This document shows positions 16,978-25,655 of a DNA stretch of 64,000 nucleotides, piece after piece. How positions within the stretch are numbered: the first letter of the stretch is position 1; each line of letters starts with the position of its first letter. The DNA lies in assembly GCF_007431345.1 (NCBI RefSeq), contig NZ_CP041730.1:2480001-2544000 (forward strand), written 5' to 3'. The DNA comes from Chitinimonas arctica. GTDB lineage: Bacteria > Pseudomonadota > Gammaproteobacteria > Burkholderiales > Chitinimonadaceae. The notes below the pieces were generated by a model. That model worked only from the letters and a program-made list of their open reading frames with translations, was not told where the DNA came from and did no database searches. Both the position numbers and the translations under genes were made by a program.

Positions 16978-18717
16978 ATGACCGATTCCCCCTCCGCCAA
17001 GCGCGCCCGCTTCCTGGAAGAGCAGGAAGTCCGCTACGCCGCGCTAAAACATCAGTTGCGACAAAATCTCGATCCCTGGGGCCTGATCGGTATCCATAGC
17101 AAGGCGGCGGTTTCTTGGTGGTCCAACCCGGTTGAGTTGGCATCGGCCATGACGCGCTACGCGCACGATTTTGTGACCCTGCAACAACAGGGGCTGGCCC
17201 GTTTCGGCGGTGCGCCCGATACCGATATCTTTCCGCCGAACCCGGAAGACCAGCGTTTCGCCGATCCGGTCTGGCGCGAAGATCCGCAATGGGACTACAT
17301 CAAGGAAGCCTATCTGATGCAGACCCGCTGGATCCAGGACATGCTTTACAAGTCGCCTGGCTTGACCGACCCCGAGCGGCGCAAGAGCGCTTTCTGGCTG
17401 CGGCAATCGCTCAATGCACTGGCGCCCACCAATTTTCTCGCCACCAATCCGACCGCTCAGCGACAGGCGATCGCGACGGGTGGCGATAGCCTGGTCAAGG
17501 GGCTGCAGAACCTGGCGCGCGATATGACGAATGGCGGCGACGTCAGCATGACCGACCGGACCCCCTTCAAGGTGGGCGAAAACCTGGCGGTGACGCCGGG
17601 CGCGGTGGTCTACCGGGGCCGGCTGATGGAGGTGATCCATTACGCCGCCACCACCGAAACCGTCCACGCCGTGCCGCTGGTGCTGATCACGCCCTGGATC
17701 AACAAGTACTACATCCTGGATCTGGCGCCCGGCAAATCCCTGGTGGAATACCTGGTGGGACAGGGCTTCAATGTCTTTATCACCAGCTGGAAGAATCCCG
17801 GCCCGGATATGGCCGACGTGCGTTTCGACGACTATATCGTAGAGGGCGCCGCCAAGGTCATCGAGGTCGCACAGAGCGTGGCCAAGAGCGAACAGGTCCA
17901 TGCCCTGGGCTACTGCATAGGCGGCACGCTGTTGGCCATCTATATGGCGTGGGCCAACAGCAAGACGCCGGCGCAGGTACCGGTGGCACATTGGACCTTG
18001 TTGACCACGCTGACCGATTTTGCCGCGCCGGGCGATATCGAGGTCTTTATCGATGAAGATGGCCTGGACGTCATCGACGGCATCATGCAAAAGCAGGGTT
18101 TTCTGGATGGCAAGGAAATGGCCTCCAGTTTCCGCATGCTGCGGCCCAACAGCCTGATCTGGAACTACGTGGTAAGCAATTACCTGATGGGCGAGACACC
18201 ACGGGCCATGGACGTGCTGTATTGGAACACCGACATGACGCGGATGCCGGCGTCCATGCATCGCTATTACCTGCGTGAATTCTATTTGGGTAATCGCCTG
18301 ATCGAACCCGATAGCCTGACCATGGCTGGCCAGCCCCTGGATCTACGCCGCATCACCCAGCCGCTGTTCATGGTGGGCGCCGAAGAAGACCATATCGCGC
18401 CGTGGAAGACCACCTACGAGCTGGTACGCCATCTGCCGATTGACGCGCGCTTCACCCTCTCCACTTCCGGCCATATCATCGGCATCGTCAACCCGCCTCT
18501 CCCCACCTCAAAGCGCAGTTTCTGGCAGGGCGAGGCCAAGCCGGGCCAAGCGCCGGACCAATGGCTGGCCGCTCAGCAGAAGCAGGCGGGCTCCTGGTGG
18601 CCGAGCTGGACGGCCTGGTTGGCAGAGCGTTGCGGACCCAAGGTCAAGCCCCTGCCCATTGCCAACCGCGAATACCGCAAGCTCGGCGAGGCCCCCGGCA
18701 GCTACGTATTCGAATGA
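16978..18717 (+). CDS. phaC: Class I poly(3-hydroxyalkanoate) synthase
   Basis: PhaC polymerises (R)-3-hydroxyacyl-CoA into storage polyester at the granule surface. The 579-residue length matches class I enzymes. The lipase-like box GYCIGG carries the catalytic Cys at residue 313. TPWINKYYILDL and the later DHIAPWKTTY (His-containing) and SGHIIGIVNPP segments are family hallmarks and supply the Asp and His of the triad. GGAG precedes the ATG by seven bases. It is monocistronic here: phaA and phaB are not adjacent, and a convergent glyoxalase-fold gene follows after ten bases. Confidence 0.97.
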   Translation: MTDSPSAKRARFLEEQEVRYAALKHQLRQNLDPWGLIGIHSKAAVSWWSNPVELASAMTRYAHDFVTLQQQGLARFGGAPDTDIFPPNPEDQRFADPVWREDPQWDYIKEAYLMQTRWIQDMLYKSPGLTDPERRKSAFWLRQSLNALAPTNFLATNPTAQRQAIATGGDSLVKGLQNLARDMTNGGDVSMTDRTPFKVGENLAVTPGAVVYRGRLMEVIHYAATTETVHAVPLVLITPWINKYYILDLAPGKSLVEYLVGQGFNVFITSWKNPGPDMADVRFDDYIVEGAAKVIEVAQSVAKSEQVHALGYCIGGTLLAIYMAWANSKTPAQVPVAHWTLLTTLTDFAAPGDIEVFIDEDGLDVIDGIMQKQGFLDGKEMASSFRMLRPNSLIWNYVVSNYLMGETPRAMDVLYWNTDMTRMPASMHRYYLREFYLGNRLIEPDSLTMAGQPLDLRRITQPLFMVGAEEDHIAPWKTTYELVRHLPIDARFTLSTSGHIIGIVNPPLPTSKRSFWQGEAKPGQAPDQWLAAQQKQAGSWWPSWTAWLAERCGPKVKPLPIANREYRKLGEAPGSYVFE

Positions 18718-18727
18718 TCCCGGTAGC

Positions 18728-19099
18728 CTAAGCCGGGTTGGGGGCGAATATCCGCAAACGGTGGCCATCCGGATCGAGCGCCACGAAGGTGAAGCCGAAA
18801 TCCATCTCGACCGGGGCTTGGGCAATCGCCAGCCCCCGTTCAATCCACGCGTGGTGGTGAGTCAAGACGGCATCGCGGTCCGCCACGCTGAAACCCAATT
18901 CGCCGCCACCGCCGCCGGCCGTCGCGGCGGGTTCCGCGGTGTGGCGCGACCACAAGCCCAGCATCAAGCCGCTCTCCAGGGCGAACATGGCAAAGGTCGG
19001 TGACGATTCCACCGGCTGCTTGCCTAACAGCTGGCTGTAGAAATCGGCGCTGGTGGCAGGGCTATCGACATAAAGCAGGAGGAAGCGGGGATCGATCAT
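18728..19099 (-). CDS. Glyoxalase/bleomycin-resistance (VOC) superfamily protein
   Basis: A 123-residue protein of the vicinal-oxygen-chelate fold. It opens with RFLLLYVDSPATSADFYSQLLG and ends with FTFVALDPDGHRLRIFAPNPA, both standard VOC motifs. Metal ligands typical of glyoxalase I are not all present, so it resembles the PhnB-like or drug-binding group rather than a classical glyoxalase. Substrate unknown. The start at 19099 (ATG preceded by GAGAG) was preferred to the in-frame TTG at 19114. It lies downstream of the WYL regulator gene on the same strand, with a palindromic operator candidate between them. Confidence 0.85.
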   Translation of the reverse strand: MIDPRFLLLYVDSPATSADFYSQLLGKQPVESSPTFAMFALESGLMLGLWSRHTAEPAATAGGGGGELGFSVADRDAVLTHHHAWIERGLAIAQAPVEMDFGFTFVALDPDGHRLRIFAPNPA

Positions 19100-19173
19100 G
19101 GTGGTCTCTCGCAAGGTTGTGAAGGAGTGCCCTGCCTGAGGTGGCAGGACACGAAGCCATGCTAGAGGGCCAC

Positions 19174-19192
19174 ACTGACAGTTTTTGTCAGT
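19174..19192. promoter_or_regulatory. Palindromic operator candidate upstream of the glyoxalase-fold gene
   Basis: A perfect inverted repeat, ACTGACA-N5-TGTCAGT, lies 75 bases upstream of the glyoxalase-fold start and 20 bases after the end of the WYL regulator gene. The symmetry and position suggest a binding site for that regulator. This is inference from sequence only. Confidence 0.6.
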
Positions 19193-19211
19193 AGTCGATC
19201 AGATCCTTGCG

Positions 19212-19901
19212 CTACTGCGGCGCGATTCCCTCGGTGGCCCGCCATTCCTTGAGCAGCGCCTGGCGCCGACGCGGGTAGCGCTCTTCCAGCTGGACGAGGG
19301 CGGCGATGCGGTCGGTGCGGAAATGGCGGAAGCCTTGCCGCAGCTCGCACCAGGCCACCACGATGCGGACGCAATCGAAGAATCCCAGCGCGAAAGGCCA
19401 GATCACGCGCTGCGAGCTGCGTTCCTGCTGGTCCCGGTAGTCGATATGCAACTTGTGCTCCTGGCGGATGGCCCGGCGGATCTGCGCGATTTCGGCGTCA
19501 CCGGCCGCAATGACCGCGCCGGGGCCTGCCAGCAGGGTGGAGGTGTGCAGTTGCTCGCGCAATTCGCTCGGCAGTACTGCCGCAATCTTGGCCAAGGCGT
19601 TGCCGGCGGCCTGTCCCAAGCGGCTATCGCCCCGTTGCTCCACCCAGCGCGAACCCAGAACCAGTGCTTCCAGTTCTTCTTCCGAGAACATCAAGGGCGG
19701 CAGCATAAAACCGGGGCGCAGCACATAGCCCAGGCCGGGCTCGCCGGCGATACCGGCGCCTTGCCCTTGCAGGGTGGCGATATCGCGATAGACGGTACGC
19801 AGGCTGACGCCCAGCTCGGCCGCCAAGGCCGCACCGCTTACCGGAAAGCGGTGGCGGCGCAGCAGTTGCAACAGATCGAGCAGGCGTTCGGCACGGGACA
19901 T
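19212..19901 (-). CDS. YafY-type HTH/WYL-domain transcriptional regulator
   Basis: The 229-residue protein has an N-terminal DeoR-like winged helix (RLLDLLQLLRRHRFPVSGAALAAELGVSLRTVYRDIATLQ). It is followed by a WYL ligand-sensing domain of the YafY type (LHIDYRDQQERSSQRVIWPFALGFF). Such regulators usually control a neighbouring small gene, here most likely the downstream VOC-fold gene. It is divergent from trhO, and the shared 182-base region probably contains its own promoter. Confidence 0.9.
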   Translation of the reverse strand: MSRAERLLDLLQLLRRHRFPVSGAALAAELGVSLRTVYRDIATLQGQGAGIAGEPGLGYVLRPGFMLPPLMFSEEELEALVLGSRWVEQRGDSRLGQAAGNALAKIAAVLPSELREQLHTSTLLAGPGAVIAAGDAEIAQIRRAIRQEHKLHIDYRDQQERSSQRVIWPFALGFFDCVRIVVAWCELRQGFRHFRTDRIAALVQLEERYPRRRQALLKEWRATEGIAPQ

Positions 19902-20083
19902 GGGTGCGGCAAGAAGGGATGGTTGAATCGAACCGGCAGCTTATGCGCAGAAGGGAGGGCGCTGTCAACGACGTCGCCGGCTCTATCAGCTAATGGTAAA
20001 CTACGCCTTGCGCCGGTCTGATAGCCGGCGTACTCAATTCATCCGGTCCGTCCTTTACGTGGACGACCACCTGGAGCATTCCC

Positions 20084-21031
20084 ATGACGCAATCCATCGT
20101 CGTGGCGGCCTTGTATAAGTTCGTCACCCTCAGTGATTACCCCTCCCTGCGCGAGCCCCTGCTGCAATGCATGCTGGACAACGGCGTGAAGGGCACCCTG
20201 CTATTGGCCGAAGAAGGCATCAACGGCACCGTGGCCGGCACGCGCGCCGCGATCGATGGCCTGCTGGACTGGCTCAAGCGCGATGGGCGCTTCGTCGATC
20301 TCGACCACAAGGAAAGCTATTGCGAGGTTCAGCCTTTCTACCGCAGCAAGGTAAAGCTGAAGAAAGAGATCGTCACCATGGGGGTGCCCAATGTGGACCC
20401 CAACAAGAAGGTCGGCCACTACGTCGAGCCGCAAGACTGGAATGCCTTGATCGCCGATCCGGAAGTCCTGCTGATCGATACCCGCAACGATTACGAAGTG
20501 GCCATCGGCACCTTCGCCGGCGCGATCGACCCGCAAACCGAGAGCTTCCGCGAATTTCCCGACTATGTGAAAGCCCACTTCGATCCGGCCAAGCACAAGA
20601 AGGTCGCCATGTTCTGCACCGGCGGCATCCGCTGCGAAAAGGCCTCCAGCTATATGTTGGGCGAGGGTTTCGAGGAGGTCTACCATCTCAAGGGCGGCAT
20701 CCTCAAATACCTGGAAACCGTGCCGCTTGAGGAAACCAGGTGGGAGGGCGATTGTTTTGTGTTCGACAATCGCGTGACGGTGCGGCATGACTTGAGCGAA
20801 GGCGACTACGATCTCTGCCACGCCTGCAGGCAGCCGCTATCGGCGGCGGAACGCCAGTCGCCCCACTACACCCCCGGTATCAGCTGCCCGAAATGCTGGA
20901 ATACGCTTAGCGAGAAAACCCGCGCCAGCGCGCGCGAACGGCAAAAGCAGATCGAACTGGCCTTGGCCCGCAACGAGCCGCATCCCATGGGTTACGACGC
21001 GCGCGCCGCCGCGGCGGCTAAAAAGAGCTAA
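20084..21031 (+). CDS. trhO: tRNA uridine(34) hydroxylase TrhO
   Basis: TrhO (YceA family, rhodanese-containing) hydroxylates uridine 34 of tRNA, using O2 or a prephenate-independent route, as part of 5-oxyacetyl-uridine formation. The 315-residue protein has an N-terminal ferredoxin-like domain (LLAEEGINGTVAGT) and the rhodanese domain with active-site Cys178 in FCTGGIRCEKAS. A Cys-rich tail follows (CHACRQPLS, ISCPKC). Length and motifs are typical. It is monocistronic, followed by an inverted repeat and rlmF. Confidence 0.95.
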   Translation: MTQSIVVAALYKFVTLSDYPSLREPLLQCMLDNGVKGTLLLAEEGINGTVAGTRAAIDGLLDWLKRDGRFVDLDHKESYCEVQPFYRSKVKLKKEIVTMGVPNVDPNKKVGHYVEPQDWNALIADPEVLLIDTRNDYEVAIGTFAGAIDPQTESFREFPDYVKAHFDPAKHKKVAMFCTGGIRCEKASSYMLGEGFEEVYHLKGGILKYLETVPLEETRWEGDCFVFDNRVTVRHDLSEGDYDLCHACRQPLSAAERQSPHYTPGISCPKCWNTLSEKTRASARERQKQIELALARNEPHPMGYDARAAAAAKKS

Positions 21032-21053
21032 GCCGGGACCTGCTCGATATGGG

Positions 21054-21089
21054 GGCCACACCGCGCCATTCATCCGGCGCCGTGTGGCC
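21054..21089. other. Hairpin between trhO and rlmF
   Basis: An imperfect GC-rich stem pairs 21054-21061 with 21082-21089 and 21063-21067 with 21076-21080. There is no T-tract, so it may be a Rho-associated 3' end or an mRNA-stabilising structure. Confidence 0.5.
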
Positions 21090-21121
21090 TCGTCCCTTAC
21101 CAATTCGCCTTGAGGCAAGCC

Positions 21122-22132
21122 ATGCGACCCAGCCAGCGTAAAGCGTCCGCTCCCGCCCCCCGTTCCGTGCCCGCCGAGAAAACCGGCCTGCACCCGCGCA
21201 ATGCCCATCGGGCCCGCTATGATTTCCCCCGCTTGTTGGCGGTCAGCCCCGAACTGGCGGCGTACGCGGCAAAGAATGTCCATGGCGATGTATCGGTGGA
21301 TTTTGCCGATCCGGCCGCGGTCAAGGCGCTCAACCGCGCCTTGCTGCAATTGCACTACGGCATTGCCCAGTGGGATATTCCGCCGCAATACCTGTGTCCG
21401 CCGATTCCCGGCAGGGCCGACTACCTGCATTACGTCGCCGACTTGCTGGCCGACTGCAAGGGCGGCGGCGTACCGCGCGGCGATACCGTACAGGTGCTGG
21501 ATATCGGTGTGGGAGCCAATTGCATTTACCCCATCATCGGTCGGCATGAATATGGCTGGCGCTTTGTCGGTACCGATATCGACACGCAAGCACTGGCCAG
21601 TGCGCAAGCCATCGTGGACGGCAATCCGGGACTGCGCGGCGGCGTGGAGCTGCGTTTGCAGGCTTCGCCCACGGCGATACTGGATGGCGTGCTGCTGGAC
21701 CAGGAATGGTTCGATCTCTGCATCTGCAATCCGCCCTTCCACGCCTCCGAGCAGGAAGCCACCGCCAGCACCCAGCGCAAATGGCGCAACCTGGGCAAGG
21801 ACAAGGCGGGCGGCAACAGCCCGGTGCTGAACTTCGGTGGCCAGGCCGGCGAGTTGTGGTGCGAAGGGGGCGAAGAAGCCTTTATCTTGCGCATGGTGGA
21901 AGAGAGCAGCCGCCAGCCGACCCGCTGTTTCTGGTTCACTACCCTGGTCTCCAAGGCTGCCAGCCTGCCGGCCATCTACCGCGCGCTGGAGCAGGTCGGG
22001 GTATGGGACAGCCGGACCATGGAGATGACGCAGGGACAAAAACAAAGTCGTATCGTCGCCTGGACATTTTGTGACGAGCGCCAGCAAAACGCTTGGCGCG
22101 TGCTGCGCCGCGAGCAGGCAGGGCAGCGATAG
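21122..22132 (+). CDS. rlmF: 23S rRNA (adenine(1618)-N(6))-methyltransferase
   Basis: RlmF methylates A1618 of 23S rRNA using SAM. The 336-residue product has the family N-terminus GLHPRNAHRARYDFPRL, the SAM-binding VLDIGVGANCIYPIIG, and the catalytic NPPF motif in CICNPPFHASEQEA. ATG22 of the open frame at 21122 was chosen since GAGG lies eight bases upstream; an in-frame TTG exists at 21110. No operon partner. Confidence 0.95.
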   Translation: MRPSQRKASAPAPRSVPAEKTGLHPRNAHRARYDFPRLLAVSPELAAYAAKNVHGDVSVDFADPAAVKALNRALLQLHYGIAQWDIPPQYLCPPIPGRADYLHYVADLLADCKGGGVPRGDTVQVLDIGVGANCIYPIIGRHEYGWRFVGTDIDTQALASAQAIVDGNPGLRGGVELRLQASPTAILDGVLLDQEWFDLCICNPPFHASEQEATASTQRKWRNLGKDKAGGNSPVLNFGGQAGELWCEGGEEAFILRMVEESSRQPTRCFWFTTLVSKAASLPAIYRALEQVGVWDSRTMEMTQGQKQSRIVAWTFCDERQQNAWRVLRREQAGQR

Positions 22133-22455
22133 TAGCAATGCCTTACGGCAATGGTACCGCTGCAGTGCCAAACAGGCACATAAGCGACCGTTCGTCGGAT
22201 TCACCCTCTCAAGCGTTTGCTTGAGCATTATTCGCCTTGGGTTTTCTGGAGTATTTGCTCTACCCTCCGCTAGATCGCTGAATACTGCCGGCCAAACAGG
22301 CGCGACGCAAAGCCGTTGCCTGGCGGAAACAAGACAGCGATGTTGTTGCGTTCGTTTCACCCCGCTCGCCATACCGATAGTTACCCGTAAAAGACGGGTC
22401 GCTCGGGCTGTCACGGGGTTTCAAATCAACGGATGTACTGCTAGGGGAGCTGCAA
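22133..22455. other. Intergenic region upstream of the secreted hydrolase
   Basis: 323 bases without a credible gene. It holds two perfect inverted repeats. One at 22208-22225 (seven-base arms, GTTT loop) is a candidate 3' end for rlmF. The other at 22383-22399 (six-base arms, five-base loop) lies in the presumed 5' leader of the hydrolase gene. Neither has a T-run. A strong AGGGGAG ribosome binding site lies just before 22456. No convincing -35/-10 pair was found. Confidence 0.5.
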
Positions 22456-23331
22456 ATGAGCAAGTTGTACCGCATGCTGGCCGCACTCGTGATCTTGGGC
22501 ACGGTTTCACTATCCGCCAGCGCAACCAATTATTCCCTGTGGATCAATGGCCGCACCGGCGGCGGACAAATAGGCAATTACAATAGCTTTACCTATTGGG
22601 GGCCGGCAGGTACCGCCGCGGGTATCAATAAGAAAGCGGTCAACTGGGATGGCCGCGGCCATATCGCCGATCAGAATTACCTGGTACGGGAAGCGCTGGA
22701 TTGTTTTTGTACCGGCAATAACTGGTGTTATATCGCCGCGCATAGTGCCGGTGATCTGATGCTGGGATATACGCTTGCCAATTACGGCGGTTCCTCGCGC
22801 CTGAAGAAGAACGCTACCCCCAATTCCGCCGGCCAATGCGGCAATACCGATGGCAGCAGCCAGGTGGGCTGGAATATCAAGTGGGTGGATATCGCGGCCG
22901 GCGCGGCTGGCGGTTCGGAACTGGCGGATATCGGCAATATCAACGAACCGTTGGCCCAGGACCTGAAAACCACCACGGCACGGGCGCTGTACGACCACAA
23001 CAACACGCGCAATACCTGGTTCTATATGTATGCCGGCGCCAGCGGCACGGTGTATTCCGCCGTGCTGCCCGGCCAGGACGACGAGGTGGTGGCCTACCAC
23101 TCCAGCGGCGGCGTTTCCGGCAGTGCCGGTGCGGGCTTTTGCAATCCGGCGGATTGGTTCTGCAATGACCTGACCATGGGCACGGCGGTCAACGAAGGCG
23201 GCCGCGCCAAATGGAGCAAGCATTCGGTGCAGTTCCGCGACGATAACGAAAGTTTCAATCACTACAGCCAGGGCAATTGGGGCGGCATTATTTCGGTGGT
23301 GCGAACCGATATGGTCAACCATGCCAACTAA
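22456..23331 (+). CDS. Secreted alpha/beta-hydrolase-like protein of unknown substrate
   Basis: The 291-residue product begins with a signal peptide (KLYRMLAALVILGTVSLSASA). The mature protein has AAHSAGDLMLGYTLA, a lipase-type nucleophile elbow with Ser. It later has QDDEVVAYHSS and an His-rich stretch near the end (NHYSQGNWGG), an order that fits a Ser-Asp-His triad. Paired cysteines (CFCTGNNWC, FCNPADWFC) suggest disulfides in an exported protein. I do not recognise a named family. The last 11 bases overlap the next gene, so the two are translationally coupled and probably act together. AGGGGAG precedes the ATG. Confidence 0.7.
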   Translation: MSKLYRMLAALVILGTVSLSASATNYSLWINGRTGGGQIGNYNSFTYWGPAGTAAGINKKAVNWDGRGHIADQNYLVREALDCFCTGNNWCYIAAHSAGDLMLGYTLANYGGSSRLKKNATPNSAGQCGNTDGSSQVGWNIKWVDIAAGAAGGSELADIGNINEPLAQDLKTTTARALYDHNNTRNTWFYMYAGASGTVYSAVLPGQDDEVVAYHSSGGVSGSAGAGFCNPADWFCNDLTMGTAVNEGGRAKWSKHSVQFRDDNESFNHYSQGNWGGIISVVRTDMVNHAN

Positions 23332-24574
23332 GGGCGGGCATTCGGCGCCAGGTATCCGCCAGGATGCCTGGCGCGGTACGCGCTGGTTGAGCGCGCTGGC
23401 GGTGCTAGTGCTGCTGGCCGGTCTCGCCCGCTGGGCGGTATCGGCCAATAGCGCCACGCCGCCGCCAGCGGTCACGCCCGGTCCGCCGGGAATGGCGGAG
23501 GCGGGTGGCTTCCCGCCGCCGCCGGCCAAGCCGGCTGCCGCTTTGCCGGCACAGGAAGGCGAGGCACTGCGTGCCCGCCTGACTGCCCGCTTGGCCCGGG
23601 CGGAACAGCTATTGGCGGACTACCGCCGCGCCAGCCAGTATCCGCACGATTCCCGTCCCCTGGCCGAGCACACCGACCAGATCTATCCCAACCGCCCGGT
23701 GGTGGAAGATGGGGTGCTACGCAGCGCGAATGGCCAGGCCAATCCTGCCGTGCGTATCAAGACCTCGCAAAGCCGGGTCTTTGTCGCGGCCGCGGAAAGC
23801 GTGGTGTTTGGCGTATCGGCCAGTAGCGACGACGGCAAGCACCTGCCGCTGTCGGTTACCCGGGCCGTCGCGCGCGGTCTCGCCGAGCCGGGCCAGGCCC
23901 AGTCCACGCCGTCGGTCGCGGTGGTATTCGGCGATCAGGGCAAGAATGGCGATGCGGTCGCGGGCGACGGCATGCTGGCCGGCTTGTTGATACCGGGCGT
24001 GGCCGGATTCGGCCAGTTCAACGGCACCATCCGCGTGGAATTGGGCTTGAGGGTGGGGGAGCAGGAGGGCGTGGCAAGCTTCGACATCATCTATACCCCC
24101 GAGGTCCCCGCCGTTTGGAATGGGCCGGTACGTGAGGTGGTGGAAGGCGGTTCACTCAAATTCCAGCTGCCGGTCGAGGTGCGCCGGCCGGGCCGCTACC
24201 TGGTCAGCGGCCGGGTGGATGATGCCAAGGGGCAACCGTTTGCCCTGCTCAGCTACAACGAGATACTGGGCGCCGGGCCGCAGCAGGTTACGCTCAGCCT
24301 GTTCGGCAAGTTGATCCGCGATCAGCAGCCGGCTTTTCCCTTGGTGCTGCGTGACGTGGAAGCCTATTTACTAAAAGAGGATACCTTTCCCGACCGGGCT
24401 TTGCTTCCACGGCTCACCGGTGCCGTGCATACGAGCGCCCAGTATCCCGTCAGCCGTTTCTCGGCGGCGGAATGGCAGAGTGAAGAACGTAGCCGCTATT
24501 TGACCGAATACGGCAAGGATGTGGAGCTGGCCAAGCAGGGTTTGACGCAGCTAGGCGAGCAAACAAGGCCGTGA
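23321..24574 (+). CDS. Membrane-anchored periplasmic protein coupled to the hydrolase
   Basis: A 417-residue protein with one N-terminal membrane segment (WLSALAVLVLLAGLARWAV) after a basic cytoplasmic stretch. A Pro/Ala-rich linker and a short coiled coil (LRARLTARLARAEQLLADYRR) follow. The remainder is beta-rich, with repeated Ig-like strands and an acidic VAGDGMLAG segment. No catalytic motif is visible. The layout (N-in, single anchor, extended linker, periplasmic domain) and the overlap with a secreted hydrolase resemble lipase-foldase pairs, but no sequence similarity to Lif is evident, so a chaperone or partner role is only a hypothesis. Confidence 0.65.
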   Translation: MPTKGGHSAPGIRQDAWRGTRWLSALAVLVLLAGLARWAVSANSATPPPAVTPGPPGMAEAGGFPPPPAKPAAALPAQEGEALRARLTARLARAEQLLADYRRASQYPHDSRPLAEHTDQIYPNRPVVEDGVLRSANGQANPAVRIKTSQSRVFVAAAESVVFGVSASSDDGKHLPLSVTRAVARGLAEPGQAQSTPSVAVVFGDQGKNGDAVAGDGMLAGLLIPGVAGFGQFNGTIRVELGLRVGEQEGVASFDIIYTPEVPAVWNGPVREVVEGGSLKFQLPVEVRRPGRYLVSGRVDDAKGQPFALLSYNEILGAGPQQVTLSLFGKLIRDQQPAFPLVLRDVEAYLLKEDTFPDRALLPRLTGAVHTSAQYPVSRFSAAEWQSEERSRYLTEYGKDVELAKQGLTQLGEQTRP

Positions 24575-24628
24575 TGGGCTATTTTTCAGCTGTTTGCTTT
24601 TACTGTGCCCAAGCGGAGTGACGCGTCA

Positions 24629-25240
24629 ATGAAGAAACATTGGATTGCCCTGGTGGCTGGCGTGATCAGCAATTTGGCGTCGGCTGCCGTGCTGTTTGAA
24701 AACCCCGGCAGCAGCTCGACCCAGCTGAGCGGCGCCTGTACGCCCTGTTGGAGCCCCTCGGGCGAGCAGCAGATGTTCGACCATTTCGTGCTGAACGGAC
24801 CGGCGGTGGTGGAGAAGGCCAGTTTTTCCATCATGAATCTCACCGTCGAGCCGCTGCGGCAGGTGCAATTGTCTATCTGGGACAGCACGCTGAACCACGC
24901 GATCTATTCACAGGACATTACCCTGGCGCAGCCCCTGCCGCGCTATTACTTCGGCACGCTGAATCTGAATGTGCCCAATCTGCAGCTTGCCGGCGGGCAG
25001 TACTACATCAGCCTGTTCGGATTGAACTCGGCCGAGCTGGTCTGGCATTTCACCGAACAGGCGACCGATGGTTCGGTGCGGATATATAACCGCAGCCGGA
25101 ATATCTGGTCGGACTCGGATGCCGATGCGATCTTCAGCCTGTATGGCCATACCACGCCGGTTCCGGAGGTGGAGAGGCTGACGGCGCTGGTTGCCGGTTT
25201 GGTGCTGTTGGGTGGGGTGTTGCGGCGCAGGCGGTTTTGA
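24629..25240 (+). CDS. Exported protein with PEP-CTERM-like sorting tail
   Basis: The 203-residue protein has a signal peptide (KKHWIALVAGVISNLASA) and a beta-rich body. Its tail is VPEVERLTALVAGLVLL followed by GGVLRRRRF, which is a Pro-Glu motif, a hydrophobic helix and an Arg cluster. This matches the PEP-CTERM layout processed by exosortase, but the motif reads VPEV rather than VPEP. PEP-CTERM proteins are usually tied to exopolysaccharide or biofilm in Gram-negative bacteria. GGAG lies eleven bases upstream of ATG24629. Function unknown. Confidence 0.7.
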   Translation: MKKHWIALVAGVISNLASAAVLFENPGSSSTQLSGACTPCWSPSGEQQMFDHFVLNGPAVVEKASFSIMNLTVEPLRQVQLSIWDSTLNHAIYSQDITLAQPLPRYYFGTLNLNVPNLQLAGGQYYISLFGLNSAELVWHFTEQATDGSVRIYNRSRNIWSDSDADAIFSLYGHTTPVPEVERLTALVAGLVLLGGVLRRRRF

Positions 25241-25483
25241 TCATGCGGCGCCTGCACCCGTGGTAGCGATGGCCTTGTTCATGCCTTCAATCGATACAGG
25301 CTTGACCGGTTTCTTTAGCAATCCCTCGAGGTCGCTCACCGACTTGGTGGCCGCGACGATGGCGAATTGCCCCTTCTCCAATTCGATGAAGTCGATCCGG
25401 TCGCCAGCATGGAGTCCCAACGCGGCTCGCACGGCGGCCGGAATGGTCACTTGGCCTGTGATGGATAGCGTAGCGGTTGTCAT
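25241..25483 (-). CDS. AbrB/MazE/SpoVT-type DNA-binding protein, orphan
   Basis: An 80-residue swapped-hairpin AbrB-family protein: LSITGQVTIPAAVRAALGLHAGDRIDFIELEKGQF is the canonical domain. Most such short proteins are antitoxins of PIN-type toxins encoded immediately downstream. Here the stop codon abuts the convergent PEP-CTERM gene and no toxin is present, so it is an orphan or a stand-alone regulator. GGAG lies just before the ATG. Confidence 0.88.
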   Translation of the reverse strand: MTTATLSITGQVTIPAAVRAALGLHAGDRIDFIELEKGQFAIVAATKSVSDLEGLLKKPVKPVSIEGMNKAIATTGAGAA

Positions 25484-25655
25484 GTTCAGCTCCTTTTCTC
25501 CTTACAATTAACTACAAAGTAAGGATCTGTTTGACTGAATTCTAAGACTCGACATGCCGCAATGGCCAGAAAGGGGAAGACCGGAATAGATGGCTGAAAT
25601 TGCTGCTGGCTATCTTGATCATCTCGCTGCCCACTGGACTTGCGGCGGACAAAAT

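Noticed and set aside
25541..25655. Short plus-strand frame with a hydrophobic segment ending LAADKI
   Set aside because: It looks like a signal-peptide remnant, but the frame has no usual start codon and only about 25 residues, so it is not called a gene.
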